Below, piece after piece: positions 17,552 to 27,073 of a stretch of DNA of 64,000 nt (positions are counted from its first letter, which is position 1; each line of letters begins with the position of its first letter). This DNA is from Mycolicibacterium mengxianglii (GTDB lineage Bacteria > Actinomycetota > Actinomycetes > Mycobacteriales > Mycobacteriaceae). The translations under genes and the position numbers were made by a program. The notes beneath the pieces are model-generated. The model saw only the letters and a program-made list of their open reading frames with translations. It had not been told where the DNA came from and did no database searches. The stretch covers positions 4,960,001 through 5,024,000 of the forward strand of contig NZ_CP065373.1 in assembly GCF_015710575.1 (NCBI RefSeq), given 5' to 3'.

Positions 17552-17640
17552 GCTGACCCCTCACTGTCCTACTCCGACATTGCTCCGGTAATGGAACCAT
17601 GCCCACCGCGCCGGTGTGTACAGATCCGGACAACTGTCTA

Positions 17641-18543
17641 CTAGGGCGTGTCGGGACGGGCCACCTTCGTCGGCCCAGCGGTCCGCCAGTCCTCGACGTC
17701 CGGCGGCAGGCCCACCGGAGCATTGTTCTCGTTGTGCACCGACCAGTGGGCATGTCCGAGTTCATGGATGTGGAAGCCGTGTTTGAGGGCCTCGGTGAAG
17801 CCCATCGCATCGGAGGCGGCATTGACCGAGTCCTTGATCAGCAACGAGGCCATCGTGGGCACCTTGGCGATTCGTCGGGCGAACTCCAGCGTCTTGTCCT
17901 CCAGCTCATCGCGGGGGAACACCTTGGACACCATGCCGAGGCGGTAGGCCTCCTCCGCATCCAGTGAATCACCGGTCAGCAGAAGCTCTTTGGCTTTGCG
18001 CGGGCCGAATTCCCAAGGGTGGGCGTAGTACTCCACACCCGGCATACCCAGTCGCACCCCCACCACGTCGGAGAACTTGGCATTGTCGGCGGCGACGATG
18101 AGGTCGCAGGCCCAGATCAGCATCAACGCCGCCGAGATGGCGTTGCCCTGCACCTGGGCGATGGTGATCTTGCGCAGATCCCGCCATCGCCGGGTGTTGT
18201 CGAAGAAGTAGTGATACTCCTGCAGGTAGAGCTTCTCCACGCCGTCACGGTTGGCGCCGCGAGACCGGAAGCTCTCGTGCTGCTTGGGCCCGGGCTGATA
18301 CTCCGCCATCGACACCTCCGAGCCGAGATCGTGGCCGGCGGAGAAATTCTTGCCACGGGCGGCCAGGATGATCACCCGCACATCGTCGTCGGCCTCAGCC
18401 CGCAGAAACGCCTCGTCGAGCTGCACCAGCAACCCTCGGTTCTGCGCATTGTGCGCCTCCGGCCGATTGAGCCAGATCCGGGCGATCCGCCCCTCGTCGA
18501 GGGTCTCGTAGTCAATGAACTTGGGGGTATCTGCCTCGGCCAT
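17641..18543 (-). CDS. Enoyl-CoA hydratase/isomerase-family protein (crotonase)
   Basis: A 300-aa crotonase-fold protein. The oxyanion-hole segments are FSAGHDLGS (near residue 67) and VQGNAISAALMLIWACDL. The second active-site region is VGVRLGMPGVEYYAHPWEFG, with a Glu in the region of the catalytic acid. An insert after GHDL (YQPGPKQHESFRSRG) makes it longer than classic hydratases, as in several mycobacterial EchA proteins. It probably acts on an acyl-CoA, but the exact reaction is open. It has a start ATG at 18543 with AGGTGGAAG before it, and a -10-like TAATGT at 18580-18585. Confidence 0.85.
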   Translation of the reverse strand: MAEADTPKFIDYETLDEGRIARIWLNRPEAHNAQNRGLLVQLDEAFLRAEADDDVRVIILAARGKNFSAGHDLGSEVSMAEYQPGPKQHESFRSRGANRDGVEKLYLQEYHYFFDNTRRWRDLRKITIAQVQGNAISAALMLIWACDLIVAADNAKFSDVVGVRLGMPGVEYYAHPWEFGPRKAKELLLTGDSLDAEEAYRLGMVSKVFPRDELEDKTLEFARRIAKVPTMASLLIKDSVNAASDAMGFTEALKHGFHIHELGHAHWSVHNENNAPVGLPPDVEDWRTAGPTKVARPDTP

Positions 18544-18579
18544 CTTCCACCTGTCTACTCGCCGCCACGAACTGCCTGC

Positions 18580-18585
18580 ACATTA
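18580..18585 (-). promoter_or_regulatory. -10 element of the crotonase gene
   Basis: TAATGT on the minus strand fits TAnnnT, giving a leader of about 30 bases before the ATG at 18543. Confidence 0.4.
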
Positions 18586-18692
18586 CGACTTGTGCCGAAG
18601 ATGTCACGCAGGGGCCTGCCCGTGTGGCGATCTGGGAACTGTGGCCGGCACGGACTTGACCGCCGTCGCCACGCCTCGGCCGCACCTTCGCA

Positions 18693-18698
18693 TAAGGT
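18693..18698 (+). promoter_or_regulatory. -10 element of the otsA operon
   Basis: TAAGGT fits TAnnnT and ends six bases before the ATG at 18705, predicting a leaderless mRNA for the small protein and otsA. Confidence 0.5.
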
Positions 18699-18704
18699 GG
18701 GAGA

Positions 18705-18869
18705 ATGGCTGCAAAACCTGATCCCGCCGAAATCGACGATGTCGAACCCCTCGCCGACAGCACCGCCAGCCAGGCAAGGCGCGTGGTTGCTGCTTACGCC
18801 ACCGACGCCGACGAGTGCAGGGTCTTCCTGTCCATGCTCGGCATCGAGCCGGCGAAGCTCGGGGCGTAG
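18705..18869 (+). CDS. Small conserved protein upstream of otsA (54 aa, Rv3489-like)
   Basis: A 54-aa frame: MAAKPDPAEIDDVEPL, then ADSTASQARRVVAAYATDAD and ECRVFLSMLGIEPAKLGA. The first third is acidic and the rest could form an amphipathic helix pair with one Cys. Its TAG stop directly precedes the otsA ATG with no gap, so otsA translation is probably coupled. A similarly small gene precedes otsA in M. tuberculosis (Rv3489, from memory), which supports it as real. The role is unknown; modulating OtsA or serving as a leader peptide are possibilities. Confidence 0.75.
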   Translation: MAAKPDPAEIDDVEPLADSTASQARRVVAAYATDADECRVFLSMLGIEPAKLGA

Positions 18870-20399
18870 ATGACAGCTGGGGAGGACCGTCCGGTCCCCT
18901 CCGGGGATTCCGATTTCGTGGTGGTGGCCAACCGGCTACCCGTCGACAAAGTTCGGCTACCTGACGGCTCCACGACTTGGAAGCGCAGCCCCGGTGGTCT
19001 GGTCACGGCCCTGGAGCCGCTGCTGCGCAAGCGCAAGGGAGCCTGGATCGGCTGGCCTGGCATCGTCGCCGAAGACGATGAAGAGGCCGCCGGCATCGAC
19101 GATGTCGATCACTCGGAACCCATCGTCGATGACGAGATGCTGCTGTACCCGGTGCGGCTGAGCGGCGACGACGTCGCCGAGTACTACGAAGGATTCTCCA
19201 ACGCCACGCTGTGGCCGCTCTACCACGACGTGATCGTCAAGCCGATCTACCACCGCAAGTGGTGGGACCGGTATGTCGAGGTCAACCGCCGGTTCGCCGA
19301 GGCGACGTGCCGGGTCGCGGCTCAGGGCGCCACCGTCTGGGTTCAGGACTATCAGCTCCAGCTGGTCCCGAAGATGCTGCGGATGTTGCGCCCCGACCTG
19401 ACCATCGGGTTCTTCCTGCACATCCCGTTCCCGCCGGTCGAACTGTTCATGCAGATGCCCTGGCGCACCGAGATCATCGAAGGACTGCTGGGTGCCGATC
19501 TGGTCGGGTTCCACCTGCCCGGCGGTGCCCAGAACTTCATGATCCTGTCCCGACGCCTCCTCGGCGCCAACACCTCACGCGCGAACGTCGGAGTGCGGTC
19601 CCGCTTCGGCCAGGTACAGATCGGTTTCCGCACCGTCAAGGTCGGCGCGTTCCCCATCTCCATCGACTCGGCCGAACTCGACCAGAAGGCCCGCCACCGC
19701 GATATCCGCAGACGCGCCCGCGAGCTCCGCGCCGAGCTGGGGAACCCGAAGAAGATCCTGCTGGGTGTCGATCGCCTGGACTACACCAAGGGGATCGACG
19801 TCCGGCTCGAGGCCTTCAGTGAGCTGCTCGAAGAGGGCCGCGCAGATCGCAACGAAGTGGTGCTCGTCCAGCTGGCCACCCCGAGCCGGGAACGGGTGGA
19901 GAGCTACCGGCTGCTGCGCGACGACATCGAACGCCAGGTCGGTCACATCAACGGTGAGTACGGCGAGGTCGGTCATCCGGTGGTCCAGTACCTGCACCGC
20001 CCGCTGCCCCGGGAAGACCTGATCGCCTTCTACGTCGCCGCCGACGTCATGTTGGTGACTCCGCTGCGCGACGGGATGAACCTGGTGGCCAAGGAGTACG
20101 TCGCGTGCCGCAGTGACCTCGGCGGCGCCCTGGTCCTCAGTGAATTCACCGGCGCTGCGGCCGAACTGCGCCAGGCCTACCTGGTCAATCCACACGACCT
20201 CAACGGGGTCAAAGACAAGATCGTGGCCGCCCTCGAACAAGATCCCGAGGACGGCAGGAGACGGATGCGGGCATTGCGTCGTCAGGTCTTGGCGCACGAC
20301 GTCGATCGGTGGGCGAGGGCGTTCCTGGACACCCTGGCCGGCGACCCGGGCGCGGATACCTCACAGCTGGTCGATACCGAGCAGAGCGACCGGATGTAG
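18870..20399 (+). CDS. otsA: Trehalose-6-phosphate synthase
   Basis: A 509-aa GT20 glycosyltransferase joining a nucleotide-activated glucose to glucose-6-phosphate. Family motifs are [10 protein letters not shown] with the following Gly-Gly loop, [52 protein letters not shown] and [18 protein letters not shown]. Mycobacteria need trehalose for osmoprotection and mycolate transfer. It starts immediately after the 54-aa gene and converges on mam4B with only 12 bases between. The adjacency of otsA and mce4 is the same as in M. tuberculosis (Rv3490). Confidence 0.96.
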   Translation: MTAGEDRPVPSGDSDFVVVANRLPVDKVRLPDGSTTWKRSPGGLVTALEPLLRKRKGAWIGWPGIVAEDDEEAAGIDDVDHSEPIVDDEMLLYPVRLSGDDVAEYYEGFSNATLWPLYHDVIVKPIYHRKWWDRYVEVNRRFAEATCRVAAQGATVWVQDYQLQLVPKMLRMLRPDLTIGFFLHIPFPPVELFMQMPWRTEIIEGLLGADLVGFHLPGGAQNFMILSRRLLGANTSRANVGVRSRFGQVQIGFRTVKVGAFPISIDSAELDQKARHRDIRRRARELRAELGNPKKILLGVDRLDYTKGIDVRLEAFSELLEEGRADRNEVVLVQLATPSRERVESYRLLRDDIERQVGHINGEYGEVGHPVVQYLHRPLPREDLIAFYVAADVMLVTPLRDGMNLVAKEYVACRSDLGGALVLSEFTGAAAELRQAYLVNPHDLNGVKDKIVAALEQDPEDGRRRMRALRRQVLAHDVDRWARAFLDTLAGDPGADTSQLVDTEQSDRM

Positions 20400-20411
20400 C
20401 TGAGGGGTCGG

Positions 20412-20906
20412 CTAGATCGGCGTGATGTAGCTGATCAGCCACTTTCCGTCGACCTTCTGATAGTCGACCTTGAGCCGGCTGCCCTCATAGACCGACTCTT
20501 CGCTCTGGTCGGTGACCGTCCGGTTCATGTACACCATCACCGATCCCGAGTTGCGTTGCGCTGCAAGGATTCCGACGCCGACGACATTGGCCTGGCTGAC
20601 CACTTGGCGCTTCCGCGCTTCCGGAATGATCTTCTCGGTGGCCTGCGACTGAAACTCCCGACGGTAATCGGGCGTGAGCAGGTTGGAAGCGTCGGTGAGG
20701 CTGCCTTCGACGGTCTGGTAGTCGTAGCCGAACACCTTCGGTATCTGGTCGGCAGCCAGCGGCAGCAACTCCGTGCGGGTGTCCTGCTGCGCTGTGGTCT
20801 GGATCCGGTCCCAGTAGAGGCCGGCGCCGATGGCAGCCAGGGCCACGATGCCCGCCACCACGATGACTGACAGTGACGCCAACAGCCATGCGGTCCTGCG
20901 CCGCAT
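20412..20906 (-). CDS. mam4B: Mce-associated membrane protein (mam4B, Rv3492c-like)
   Basis: A 164-aa protein with one N-terminal membrane helix (residues 8-30) after Arg-rich MRRRTAW and an extracytoplasmic domain. DTRTELLPLAADQIPKVFGYDYQTVEGSL and LTPDYRREFQ are typical of Mce-associated (Mas/Mam) proteins with an NTF2-like outer domain. These proteins support stability or function of the Mce complex. It is the last gene of the mce4 operon and its ATG overlaps the previous stop (TGATG). Confidence 0.88.
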   Translation of the reverse strand: MRRRTAWLLASLSVIVVAGIVALAAIGAGLYWDRIQTTAQQDTRTELLPLAADQIPKVFGYDYQTVEGSLTDASNLLTPDYRREFQSQATEKIIPEARKRQVVSQANVVGVGILAAQRNSGSVMVYMNRTVTDQSEESVYEGSRLKVDYQKVDGKWLISYITPI

Positions 20907-21655
20907 CAGTTGCCACCTTCCGGGTATTTCAGGTCGTAGCCGGTCATCCGCCCGTTGTCGTCCTCGTGCACGATCACGCGCATCCGGTAGGCCTGGGAAG
21001 GCTTGTTGACACCGTCGACATCGGTGACCGTGACGCGCACCGACACCAGCACAGAACCGTTGTCGGTATCGGGATTGACCGCTTCCAGTGCCGCCCCGTT
21101 GACCACAGCCTCCGAGGTGGCGTTGGTGTCCCGGAACAGGGACTTCAGGTTCTCGACGTTGTCGTTCTGGCTCATCATGTCGCGTAGCGGGCCGCTGATC
21201 CCGTCGACGAACCGGTTCACACTCAGGTCGATCGTGTCCGGGGTGTAGGTGAACATGTTCACCACCGTCTGCGTCGCAGTGTCGACGAAACGTTGCTCGC
21301 GCGCCGCCTGCGCTTCGGCGTGACGCTGCTGATTTGTCAGCACGAGCACCACCGTCGAGAGCACCGCGACCACCACCAGCGCAGCCGCTCCCGCCACCCA
21401 GGCAAACCGCGCGTAATTGGGCTGCCGTCGCGGCGGCGGGCCCAGGGGTCGGACGCCGTTAGGGGCCGTCACTGGTTTCGGCGGGCTTTCCACGACGGGG
21501 CCGGTGATCACCGCGGCCTCGGCAGTGCTGTCAGCGGCGGCCGGGCCGGCGGCGCGGGACGCGCGGCGGCGCAACGACTTCCGTGGCTGCGGTACCGGTG
21601 CGTCAGAGGTGCCCCCCGCTTCGGCCACAGAAGCCTTCGCGGAAGTGTCAGCCAT
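20906..21655 (-). CDS. mam4A: Mce-associated membrane protein (mam4A, Rv3493c-like)
   Basis: A 249-aa protein. Residues 1-85 are a Pro/Ala/Arg-rich cytoplasmic tail. One membrane helix follows (FAWVAGAAALVVVAVLSTVV) and the outer domain contains FVDTATQTVVNMFTYTPDT and ISGPLRDMMSQN. These are features of the larger Mce-associated proteins, thought to stabilise the importer. It overlaps mce4F (TGATG) and is followed by the second associated gene. The long disordered tail may contact cytoplasmic partners; that is inference. Confidence 0.88.
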   Translation of the reverse strand: MADTSAKASVAEAGGTSDAPVPQPRKSLRRRASRAAGPAAADSTAEAAVITGPVVESPPKPVTAPNGVRPLGPPPRRQPNYARFAWVAGAAALVVVAVLSTVVLVLTNQQRHAEAQAAREQRFVDTATQTVVNMFTYTPDTIDLSVNRFVDGISGPLRDMMSQNDNVENLKSLFRDTNATSEAVVNGAALEAVNPDTDNGSVLVSVRVTVTDVDGVNKPSQAYRMRVIVHEDDNGRMTGYDLKYPEGGN

Positions 21656-23367
21656 CAAGCCGACCTCGGATCGAGCATCAGATCTACCCAATTCTCGGCG
21701 GGAAGGTGCTTGGAGTCGCCTGCGACGAACACCCCGGTGCCACCCGCCGGGTCGATGAACGTTCCATCTTGATCGTAGGTAGCGTACGCCGGGCCACTGG
21801 CTTGTGGCATCGGCGCCTCGGCCGGCAGCGGCGCGCCCGGCGGCACAGCGGGTGCCGGGGCCGCGGGCGGCGATACCGGGGCACCCGGCGGCGGCGGAGG
21901 CGCGGGCCTGCCGTACGGCGGAGCCACTTGATCCGGCGGGGCGAAGAACGGCCACGGCGGTGGCGGCGCGTTGTTGTTCGGCGGCACCGGCAACGGGAAC
22001 GGCGCATTCGGCGCGGGTCCGGGGCCCGGTGGAACGCCTGGCGGCAACTGCACCACCGGCGGACCCGGATCGTAGTCGGCACCCGGGGGGATGTTCGGGA
22101 ACTTGTTCGGCGGCAACACGTTCCTGCCGTCCAGCACCGGCGTTCCGTACGGGACCGGCGGACCGCGCCACGGGTTGCTGCCGATCGGCACGTACCCGAC
22201 CGGGTCGCGGCACAGCTGGACCGTCGGGGCCCGTTTGCCCGGGTACTCCATACACGGGTAGTTACGCGCCCCGCGTACCACGGCGGGATCGTTCTGGGCC
22301 ACCTTGCAGTACAGATCGGTGGGCAGATCCCGCACGGTTTCATCAGCCGGGGAACGGATCTCGCCGGGCGGGATGAACCCGACGTTGCACGGCGGCGGAT
22401 CTCCGAGGTCGACCTTGAAATCCAGCTTCCCACCCTCGTCGACCGGCACACCGCCGGCAACGGTCAACAGCGCCGCGATCAAGGCCGGGAAGATGACGAA
22501 AGCCTGCTCGATCGACTTGTGGTAGATCACGCCGATGCGACCCAGATTGGCCAGGTTGGCGGCCAACATCGGGAAGCTCGGCCGGATTCCACTGAACGCG
22601 GTCGACGCGACGTCCGCCGCGCCGGGGGCGGTTTGCAGCACCTGCCGCACCTGCGGGTCGGCCGCGGTGACCTGATCGGTGAACCGCGCCAGCCCGTCGG
22701 CCAGCGAACGGATGTCGTCGCCGCTGCGGATTTGAGCATCCAGGAACGGCCCCGCCTGGTCGATCAAGGCCGCCGTCTGGCCGTAGCTCCCGTTCGCCCC
22801 GTCCACGAGTAACCGCGCCGACTGGATCATCCGCGCCAGCTCAGGACCCGATCCGTTGAACGCCTTGAAGGTCTCGCGCAACACGTCCTGCAGTCGGCTG
22901 TGGTCGATGCTGCTGACCAGTTTGTCGGCGTCGGCCAGCATGCCGGCGATGTCCTGCCCGATTGCGGTGCGGTCCTGGCCGATCGAGGCACCGTTGGCCA
23001 ACATCGATGTCGAGGGGTCCGTCGGAGGCACCAGGTCGATGTACTGCTCGCCGACCGCGGACACACTCTTGACCGTCGCGGTCACGTTGTCGGGCACCGG
23101 GGTTCCGCTGTTGAGGCGCATGTTGGCGACCACACCGTCATCGGTCAGCCCGACCGATTCCACCCGGCCGACCGTCACACCCCGGTAGGTCACGTTCGCG
23201 TTCTTGTAGATGCCCCCGCCCGCCACGAAGTTGGCGTTGATCTTGTAGGAGCCCAGCCCGACCGCCGCCGGAACATGCAGATAGAACACCGCGATCGCGG
23301 TGACGGTGAGAATCGTGACGATGCCAAAGATCGCCAACTGGATGCGGGAGAGCCTGTCGATCAGCAT
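21655..23367 (-). CDS. mce4F: Mce4F substrate-binding/channel protein
   Basis: A 570-aa Mce protein. Its N-terminal helix (LAIFGIVTILTVTAIAVFYL) is followed by the MlaD/MCE domain (YRGVTVGRVESVGL, DNVTATVKSVSAVGEQYIDLVPP) and a helical, coiled-coil-like region to about residue 310. The C-terminal 190 residues are very Pro/Gly-rich. Mce proteins form a hexameric periplasmic tube carrying sterol to the YrbE permease. The Pro-rich tail is longer than I would expect and may span or anchor in the cell wall. It overlaps the flanking genes at both ends. Confidence 0.93.
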   Translation of the reverse strand: MLIDRLSRIQLAIFGIVTILTVTAIAVFYLHVPAAVGLGSYKINANFVAGGGIYKNANVTYRGVTVGRVESVGLTDDGVVANMRLNSGTPVPDNVTATVKSVSAVGEQYIDLVPPTDPSTSMLANGASIGQDRTAIGQDIAGMLADADKLVSSIDHSRLQDVLRETFKAFNGSGPELARMIQSARLLVDGANGSYGQTAALIDQAGPFLDAQIRSGDDIRSLADGLARFTDQVTAADPQVRQVLQTAPGAADVASTAFSGIRPSFPMLAANLANLGRIGVIYHKSIEQAFVIFPALIAALLTVAGGVPVDEGGKLDFKVDLGDPPPCNVGFIPPGEIRSPADETVRDLPTDLYCKVAQNDPAVVRGARNYPCMEYPGKRAPTVQLCRDPVGYVPIGSNPWRGPPVPYGTPVLDGRNVLPPNKFPNIPPGADYDPGPPVVQLPPGVPPGPGPAPNAPFPLPVPPNNNAPPPPWPFFAPPDQVAPPYGRPAPPPPPGAPVSPPAAPAPAVPPGAPLPAEAPMPQASGPAYATYDQDGTFIDPAGGTGVFVAGDSKHLPAENWVDLMLDPRSA

Positions 23368-24578
23368 CAGCGACCACCTCCCGGTCCGTGTTGTGTCGCT
23401 GTGCCGGCCGGAATCTTGAACGGATCCGCCGCCTGGCCGGACAGGTTGGCCATCGCCCCGGTCAGGAAGTCCGGCGGGGTCAGGACTTCACTCATGTGCT
23501 TCATGTTCGGGTCGATTCCCGAGGTGGTGAAGATCGATTCGCCCAATCGGCGCAACGTGAGGTCGAACGTGACGTACACGTTCAGATAATCGCCTCGCAC
23601 CGCCTGCTTCAGATACTTGCTGTGGAACGGGAACGTCGGCAGGAACTGCAGATCCTTGATGAAGTAGTCAGCATTGTCGTTGAGCGCCTTGATCGCCGGG
23701 TACAGGTCCTTGAGGTCTTGGGCGAAGTCATCTTTGGTCTTGGCCAAGATGTCGGCGGCGACGGTCGCAAAGCTGCGCAACGCCGCGAATGTGTCGACGA
23801 TGTTGGTCCGGTTTTTGTTCAGCACCTTCACCGCCTCCGGCAAGGTATCCAGCGCCCGCCCCAGGCTGTCCTTGTGCTCGGCGAGGATACCGGCGAACCG
23901 GTTGATGCCCTCCGCCGCGGCGATGATGTCAGCGGTCTGCTGGTCCAGGGACGTCGTGAGCTCGGCCAGGCGCGGCACCAGATCCGCGAACGAACCGGTG
24001 CGGCCGGCCACCGCGGCGTACACCTCTTCGGTGATGTCTTGCAACGCACCGAGGTTGCCCTTGTTCACCACGACTCCCAACGAGGACAGCACTTCCTCAG
24101 TCGTGGGATAGCGGCCCGCCCTGGACTCCGGGATATGGGAGCCTTCCCGCAGTTTCGCAGTCGCGGCGTCGTCGGCAGGCTGCACCAACTCGATGTGCTG
24201 GCTGCCCAGCAGCGAGGTCTGCGCCACCCTGGCAGTCGCGTTGTCCGGCAGATCGACATTCGAGTCCAGAGACAGCTGCACGGCAGCGTAGAAGGTGCCG
24301 TCCGGCCGCTGCATCGCCTCGATACCGGACACGCTGCCCACCGTCACGTCGTCAACCATCACCGGGGAGTTCTGCGGCAGTGTCGCCACGTCCGGGAGTT
24401 CGACGGTGATGGTGTACGAACCGGACCCGTGCCCGCGGGTGCCTGGCATGTTCAGCGAGTTCAATCCGCCGAACGAGCACCCGGCCAGCACCACCGCACA
24501 GGATCCGAGCGCCATCGCCCTGGAGGCCTGGGTCCGGTAACTGTTATCCCGCATCATCTTTCGATTGCTCATCTTCAT
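23367..24578 (-). CDS. mce4E: Mce4E lipoprotein (LprN)
   Basis: A 403-aa lipoprotein member of the Mce hexamer. A basic N-terminus is followed by a hydrophobic stretch and lipobox VLAGC with lipid-modified Cys34. The MCE domain follows (VMVDDVTVGSVSGIEAM, ARVAQTSLLGSQHIELV), then a long helical region. The start ATG at 24578 overlaps the mce4D stop (ATGA). In every mce operon the E gene encodes a lipoprotein, which fits. It probably anchors the assembly on the outer face of the inner membrane. Confidence 0.94.
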   Translation of the reverse strand: MKMSNRKMMRDNSYRTQASRAMALGSCAVVLAGCSFGGLNSLNMPGTRGHGSGSYTITVELPDVATLPQNSPVMVDDVTVGSVSGIEAMQRPDGTFYAAVQLSLDSNVDLPDNATARVAQTSLLGSQHIELVQPADDAATAKLREGSHIPESRAGRYPTTEEVLSSLGVVVNKGNLGALQDITEEVYAAVAGRTGSFADLVPRLAELTTSLDQQTADIIAAAEGINRFAGILAEHKDSLGRALDTLPEAVKVLNKNRTNIVDTFAALRSFATVAADILAKTKDDFAQDLKDLYPAIKALNDNADYFIKDLQFLPTFPFHSKYLKQAVRGDYLNVYVTFDLTLRRLGESIFTTSGIDPNMKHMSEVLTPPDFLTGAMANLSGQAADPFKIPAGTATQHGPGGGR

Positions 24579-26029
24579 CCGCCCGTCCCAGCCGGCAGAG
24601 GTGGCGGAACCGGCCACGGCGGTGGCGGCAGCGCCGGTGTCCCCGGCGGGGGCGGCGCCAGCACGCCGGGAGCGTCGGGGGACACCGGCGGCCCCGGAGG
24701 TGGACCGCTGCCGACGATGTGCGGCGGTCCAGGCGACACCTGGCCCTCCACCGCCGGGGGCGGCAGCACCATGTCGCCCAATGTCGCGCCCGGTGGGATC
24801 GACGGCGGCGTGACGCCGGGAGCGGGCTGCCACTGCAGGTACGGCAACGGCGTCTTCGCTTTGGCTTCGGTTGCCGGGGTGTCGTAGATGACCTGCCCCT
24901 TGTAGGCGGTGATGCTGTTGATGGGGTGGAACAGCAACGGCGGGAAGTTCATCGTGATTCGCCGGAGTACCGGACCCATGCGCTGCCTGCAGATCTCGGC
25001 ACGTTTGTAGTTGTCCGGGTCGGCGCCGGCATCGAAGGTGCCACCGCAGATGAACTGCACCGGATTTGCGAAGTTCGGCAGCGACAACACCCCACCGACG
25101 GTGCCCTGTGCCGGGTTGTAGATGTTGTAGAAGTTGGCCAGGCCGTTCGGGGTGACGTGCAGGATCTGTTCGATGTCATCACTGTGTTCGGTCAGGATCT
25201 GGGTGAAATCGGCCAGCTTGTTGACCGAGCCGATCAACGTCTCGTTGTTGTCGCCGATCAGCTGACGCACATCTTCGAGTGCCTGGTTCAGCGTGCCCAA
25301 CGTGTTGTCGAGCCCCTGCGAGCTGTCGGCGAGCACCTGGGAGACCGATGCGACGTGATTGGAGAACTGGACGATCTGTTCGTTGCTCTGCGACAGAGCG
25401 TTGACCAGTACCTGAAGGTTCTTGATGGTGCCGAACAGGTCGGAGCTGGAGTCGCCGAGCCGGCCTGCGGTCTGGGACAGCTCCCGGAGCGCGTCGCGGA
25501 ACGAGTCGCCGTTGCCATCGAAGGTGGTGGCCGCCTGGTCCACGAACTCGCTCAACGGACCCTGGAGTCCACCGTTTTGCGGGCCGAGTTGCTGGGAGAG
25601 CTTGGTGAGCTCCGTCTTGACGTCGTCCCATTCCACCGGGACCCCGGTGCGATCGATACCGACCGTGGCCCCGTCGGCCATCACGTCGCCACCGGCGCCC
25701 GGGTCGTAGGCCGGCGTGAACTGAATGAACCGCGCGGACAACAGGTTGGGCGCCACGATGATCGCGCGGGCGTCCGCGGGTATGCGCACGCCCTCGTCGA
25801 TCGACATGGTGATCTTGACGTCGGAGGCGGTGGGGTCGATCGAATCGATGGAACCCACCGGCACACCCACGACGCGGACGTCATCGCCCGGGTACAAGCC
25901 GACCGCCGAGGAGAAGAGGGCGACCACCTTGTGGCTGCCGCGGCCGGGCCAGACGAGATACAGCCCGACTCCGAGCGTCGCCACCAGGACGACTGCCAGT
26001 CCGATGAGGAACCCTTTGCGTTTGATCAT
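24575..26029 (-). CDS. mce4D: Mce4D protein
   Basis: A 484-aa Mce protein. The N-terminal anchor helix (FLIGLAVVLVATLGVGLYLVW) and MCE domain (DDVRVVGVPVGSIDSI, APNLLSARFIQFTPAY) are followed by a helical zone to about residue 310 and a Pro-rich C-terminus of about 80 residues. It is part of the Mce4 tube for sterol uptake. The ATG at 26029 overlaps the mce4C stop (ATGA). Confidence 0.93.
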   Translation of the reverse strand: MIKRKGFLIGLAVVLVATLGVGLYLVWPGRGSHKVVALFSSAVGLYPGDDVRVVGVPVGSIDSIDPTASDVKITMSIDEGVRIPADARAIIVAPNLLSARFIQFTPAYDPGAGGDVMADGATVGIDRTGVPVEWDDVKTELTKLSQQLGPQNGGLQGPLSEFVDQAATTFDGNGDSFRDALRELSQTAGRLGDSSSDLFGTIKNLQVLVNALSQSNEQIVQFSNHVASVSQVLADSSQGLDNTLGTLNQALEDVRQLIGDNNETLIGSVNKLADFTQILTEHSDDIEQILHVTPNGLANFYNIYNPAQGTVGGVLSLPNFANPVQFICGGTFDAGADPDNYKRAEICRQRMGPVLRRITMNFPPLLFHPINSITAYKGQVIYDTPATEAKAKTPLPYLQWQPAPGVTPPSIPPGATLGDMVLPPPAVEGQVSPGPPHIVGSGPPPGPPVSPDAPGVLAPPPPGTPALPPPPWPVPPPLPAGTGG

Positions 26030-27036
26030 GGCGACTTCGGCCTGATGATGAGTCGCTCGGAGATGAGGCCCTTCAGGTAGTCGGAGAGGCTGTCAGGCAG
26101 CTTGCCGGGCTGGAAGTAGCTGTCCAGCAACACTTCCGAGATCGTTGCCGGCGGCAGCCCGTACAGGTTGATCTGGAAGCCCGGCGCCGAGCCCACGACC
26201 TCACCGAGCGCGGTGGCGTACGGCGGCAGGCGACGCAGCGCTTCGCTGATGTGCTCACGTCGTTCATTCAGGTTGTCCAGCACCAGGTTGAGATTGGTCA
26301 GGGTGGGGCCGAACTGCTCGCGGTTGTCGCCGACGAAGCCCGAGATCTGCGCGGACACGTCATCGATGCCGGCGATCAGGGAGCTCAGCGCCTGTCTGCG
26401 CTCGTCGAGGGCGGCGAACAGTTGGTTTCCGTCGACCACCAGCTGGTTGACCTGGCCGGCGCGCTGGGCCAACGATCGTGTCACCGACTGCGCCCGCTCC
26501 AGGAGTTGGCCGAGCGCCTCGTCGCGGGCGTTCAAACTGCGCGACAGCGACGTCACGCCGTCGATCGCGCCCCGCAGTTCGGGGGTGGCATCACGCAACG
26601 TATCGGTGAGGATCTGCAGCGCCTCTTCGAATCTCGGCTTGTCCAGTGCCGCGGTGTTACCGCCCAGGTCCTGCAGCGCGGTGGCCAGTGAGTACGGCGT
26701 GGTGGTTCGGCCCAAGGGAATCGACGTCGACTCCCCTCCCCCGGCGGGGGTGACATCAAGGGACTTCTGACCCAGCACCGTGTCGGTCTTGATCGACACC
26801 AGCGACTGATCGCCGACTTTGACGTCGCGGTCGACGGTGAACGTCACCTTCGCCGCGGTTCCCGCCAGACCCACGGACTTCACCTGACCGACCTTGATCC
26901 CGGACACGTTCACGTCGTTTCCGGGAGTGATGCCACCGGCATCGGTGAAGAAGGCGTCGTACTGCTTGCCCTGCGGGAAGAAGGGCAACTGGGAATAGCC
27001 GAACGACACCAAGACCAGGCACATCACCAGGACCAT
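26026..27036 (-). CDS. mce4C: Mce4C protein, N-terminus uncertain or disrupted
   Basis: At least 336 aa, with the MCE domain (NVSGIKVGQVKSVGLAG, SIKTDTVLGQKSLDVTP) and the helical tail. The first ATG in frame is at 27036 (MVLVMCLVLVSFGYSQ), with AGGA nine bases before it. That start removes the basic segment that normally precedes the membrane helix. Upstream in this frame the codons read DDGRNPVRTGIFG, a typical Mce N-terminus, yet no ATG, GTG or TTG exists there. An ATG at 27074 overlapping the mce4B stop opens another frame that ends after 16 codons. One missing base would join MTD to RNPVRTGIFG. See findings. Confidence 0.85.
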   Translation of the reverse strand: MVLVMCLVLVSFGYSQLPFFPQGKQYDAFFTDAGGITPGNDVNVSGIKVGQVKSVGLAGTAAKVTFTVDRDVKVGDQSLVSIKTDTVLGQKSLDVTPAGGGESTSIPLGRTTTPYSLATALQDLGGNTAALDKPRFEEALQILTDTLRDATPELRGAIDGVTSLSRSLNARDEALGQLLERAQSVTRSLAQRAGQVNQLVVDGNQLFAALDERRQALSSLIAGIDDVSAQISGFVGDNREQFGPTLTNLNLVLDNLNERREHISEALRRLPPYATALGEVVGSAPGFQINLYGLPPATISEVLLDSYFQPGKLPDSLSDYLKGLISERLIIRPKSP

Positions 27037-27073
27037 GCCGAAAATTCCTGTGCGGACAGGGTTACGTCCGTCA

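Noticed and set aside
21583..22812. Long plus-strand frame across mce4F
   Set aside because: Arg-rich shadow of the Pro-rich mce4F tail; no domain.
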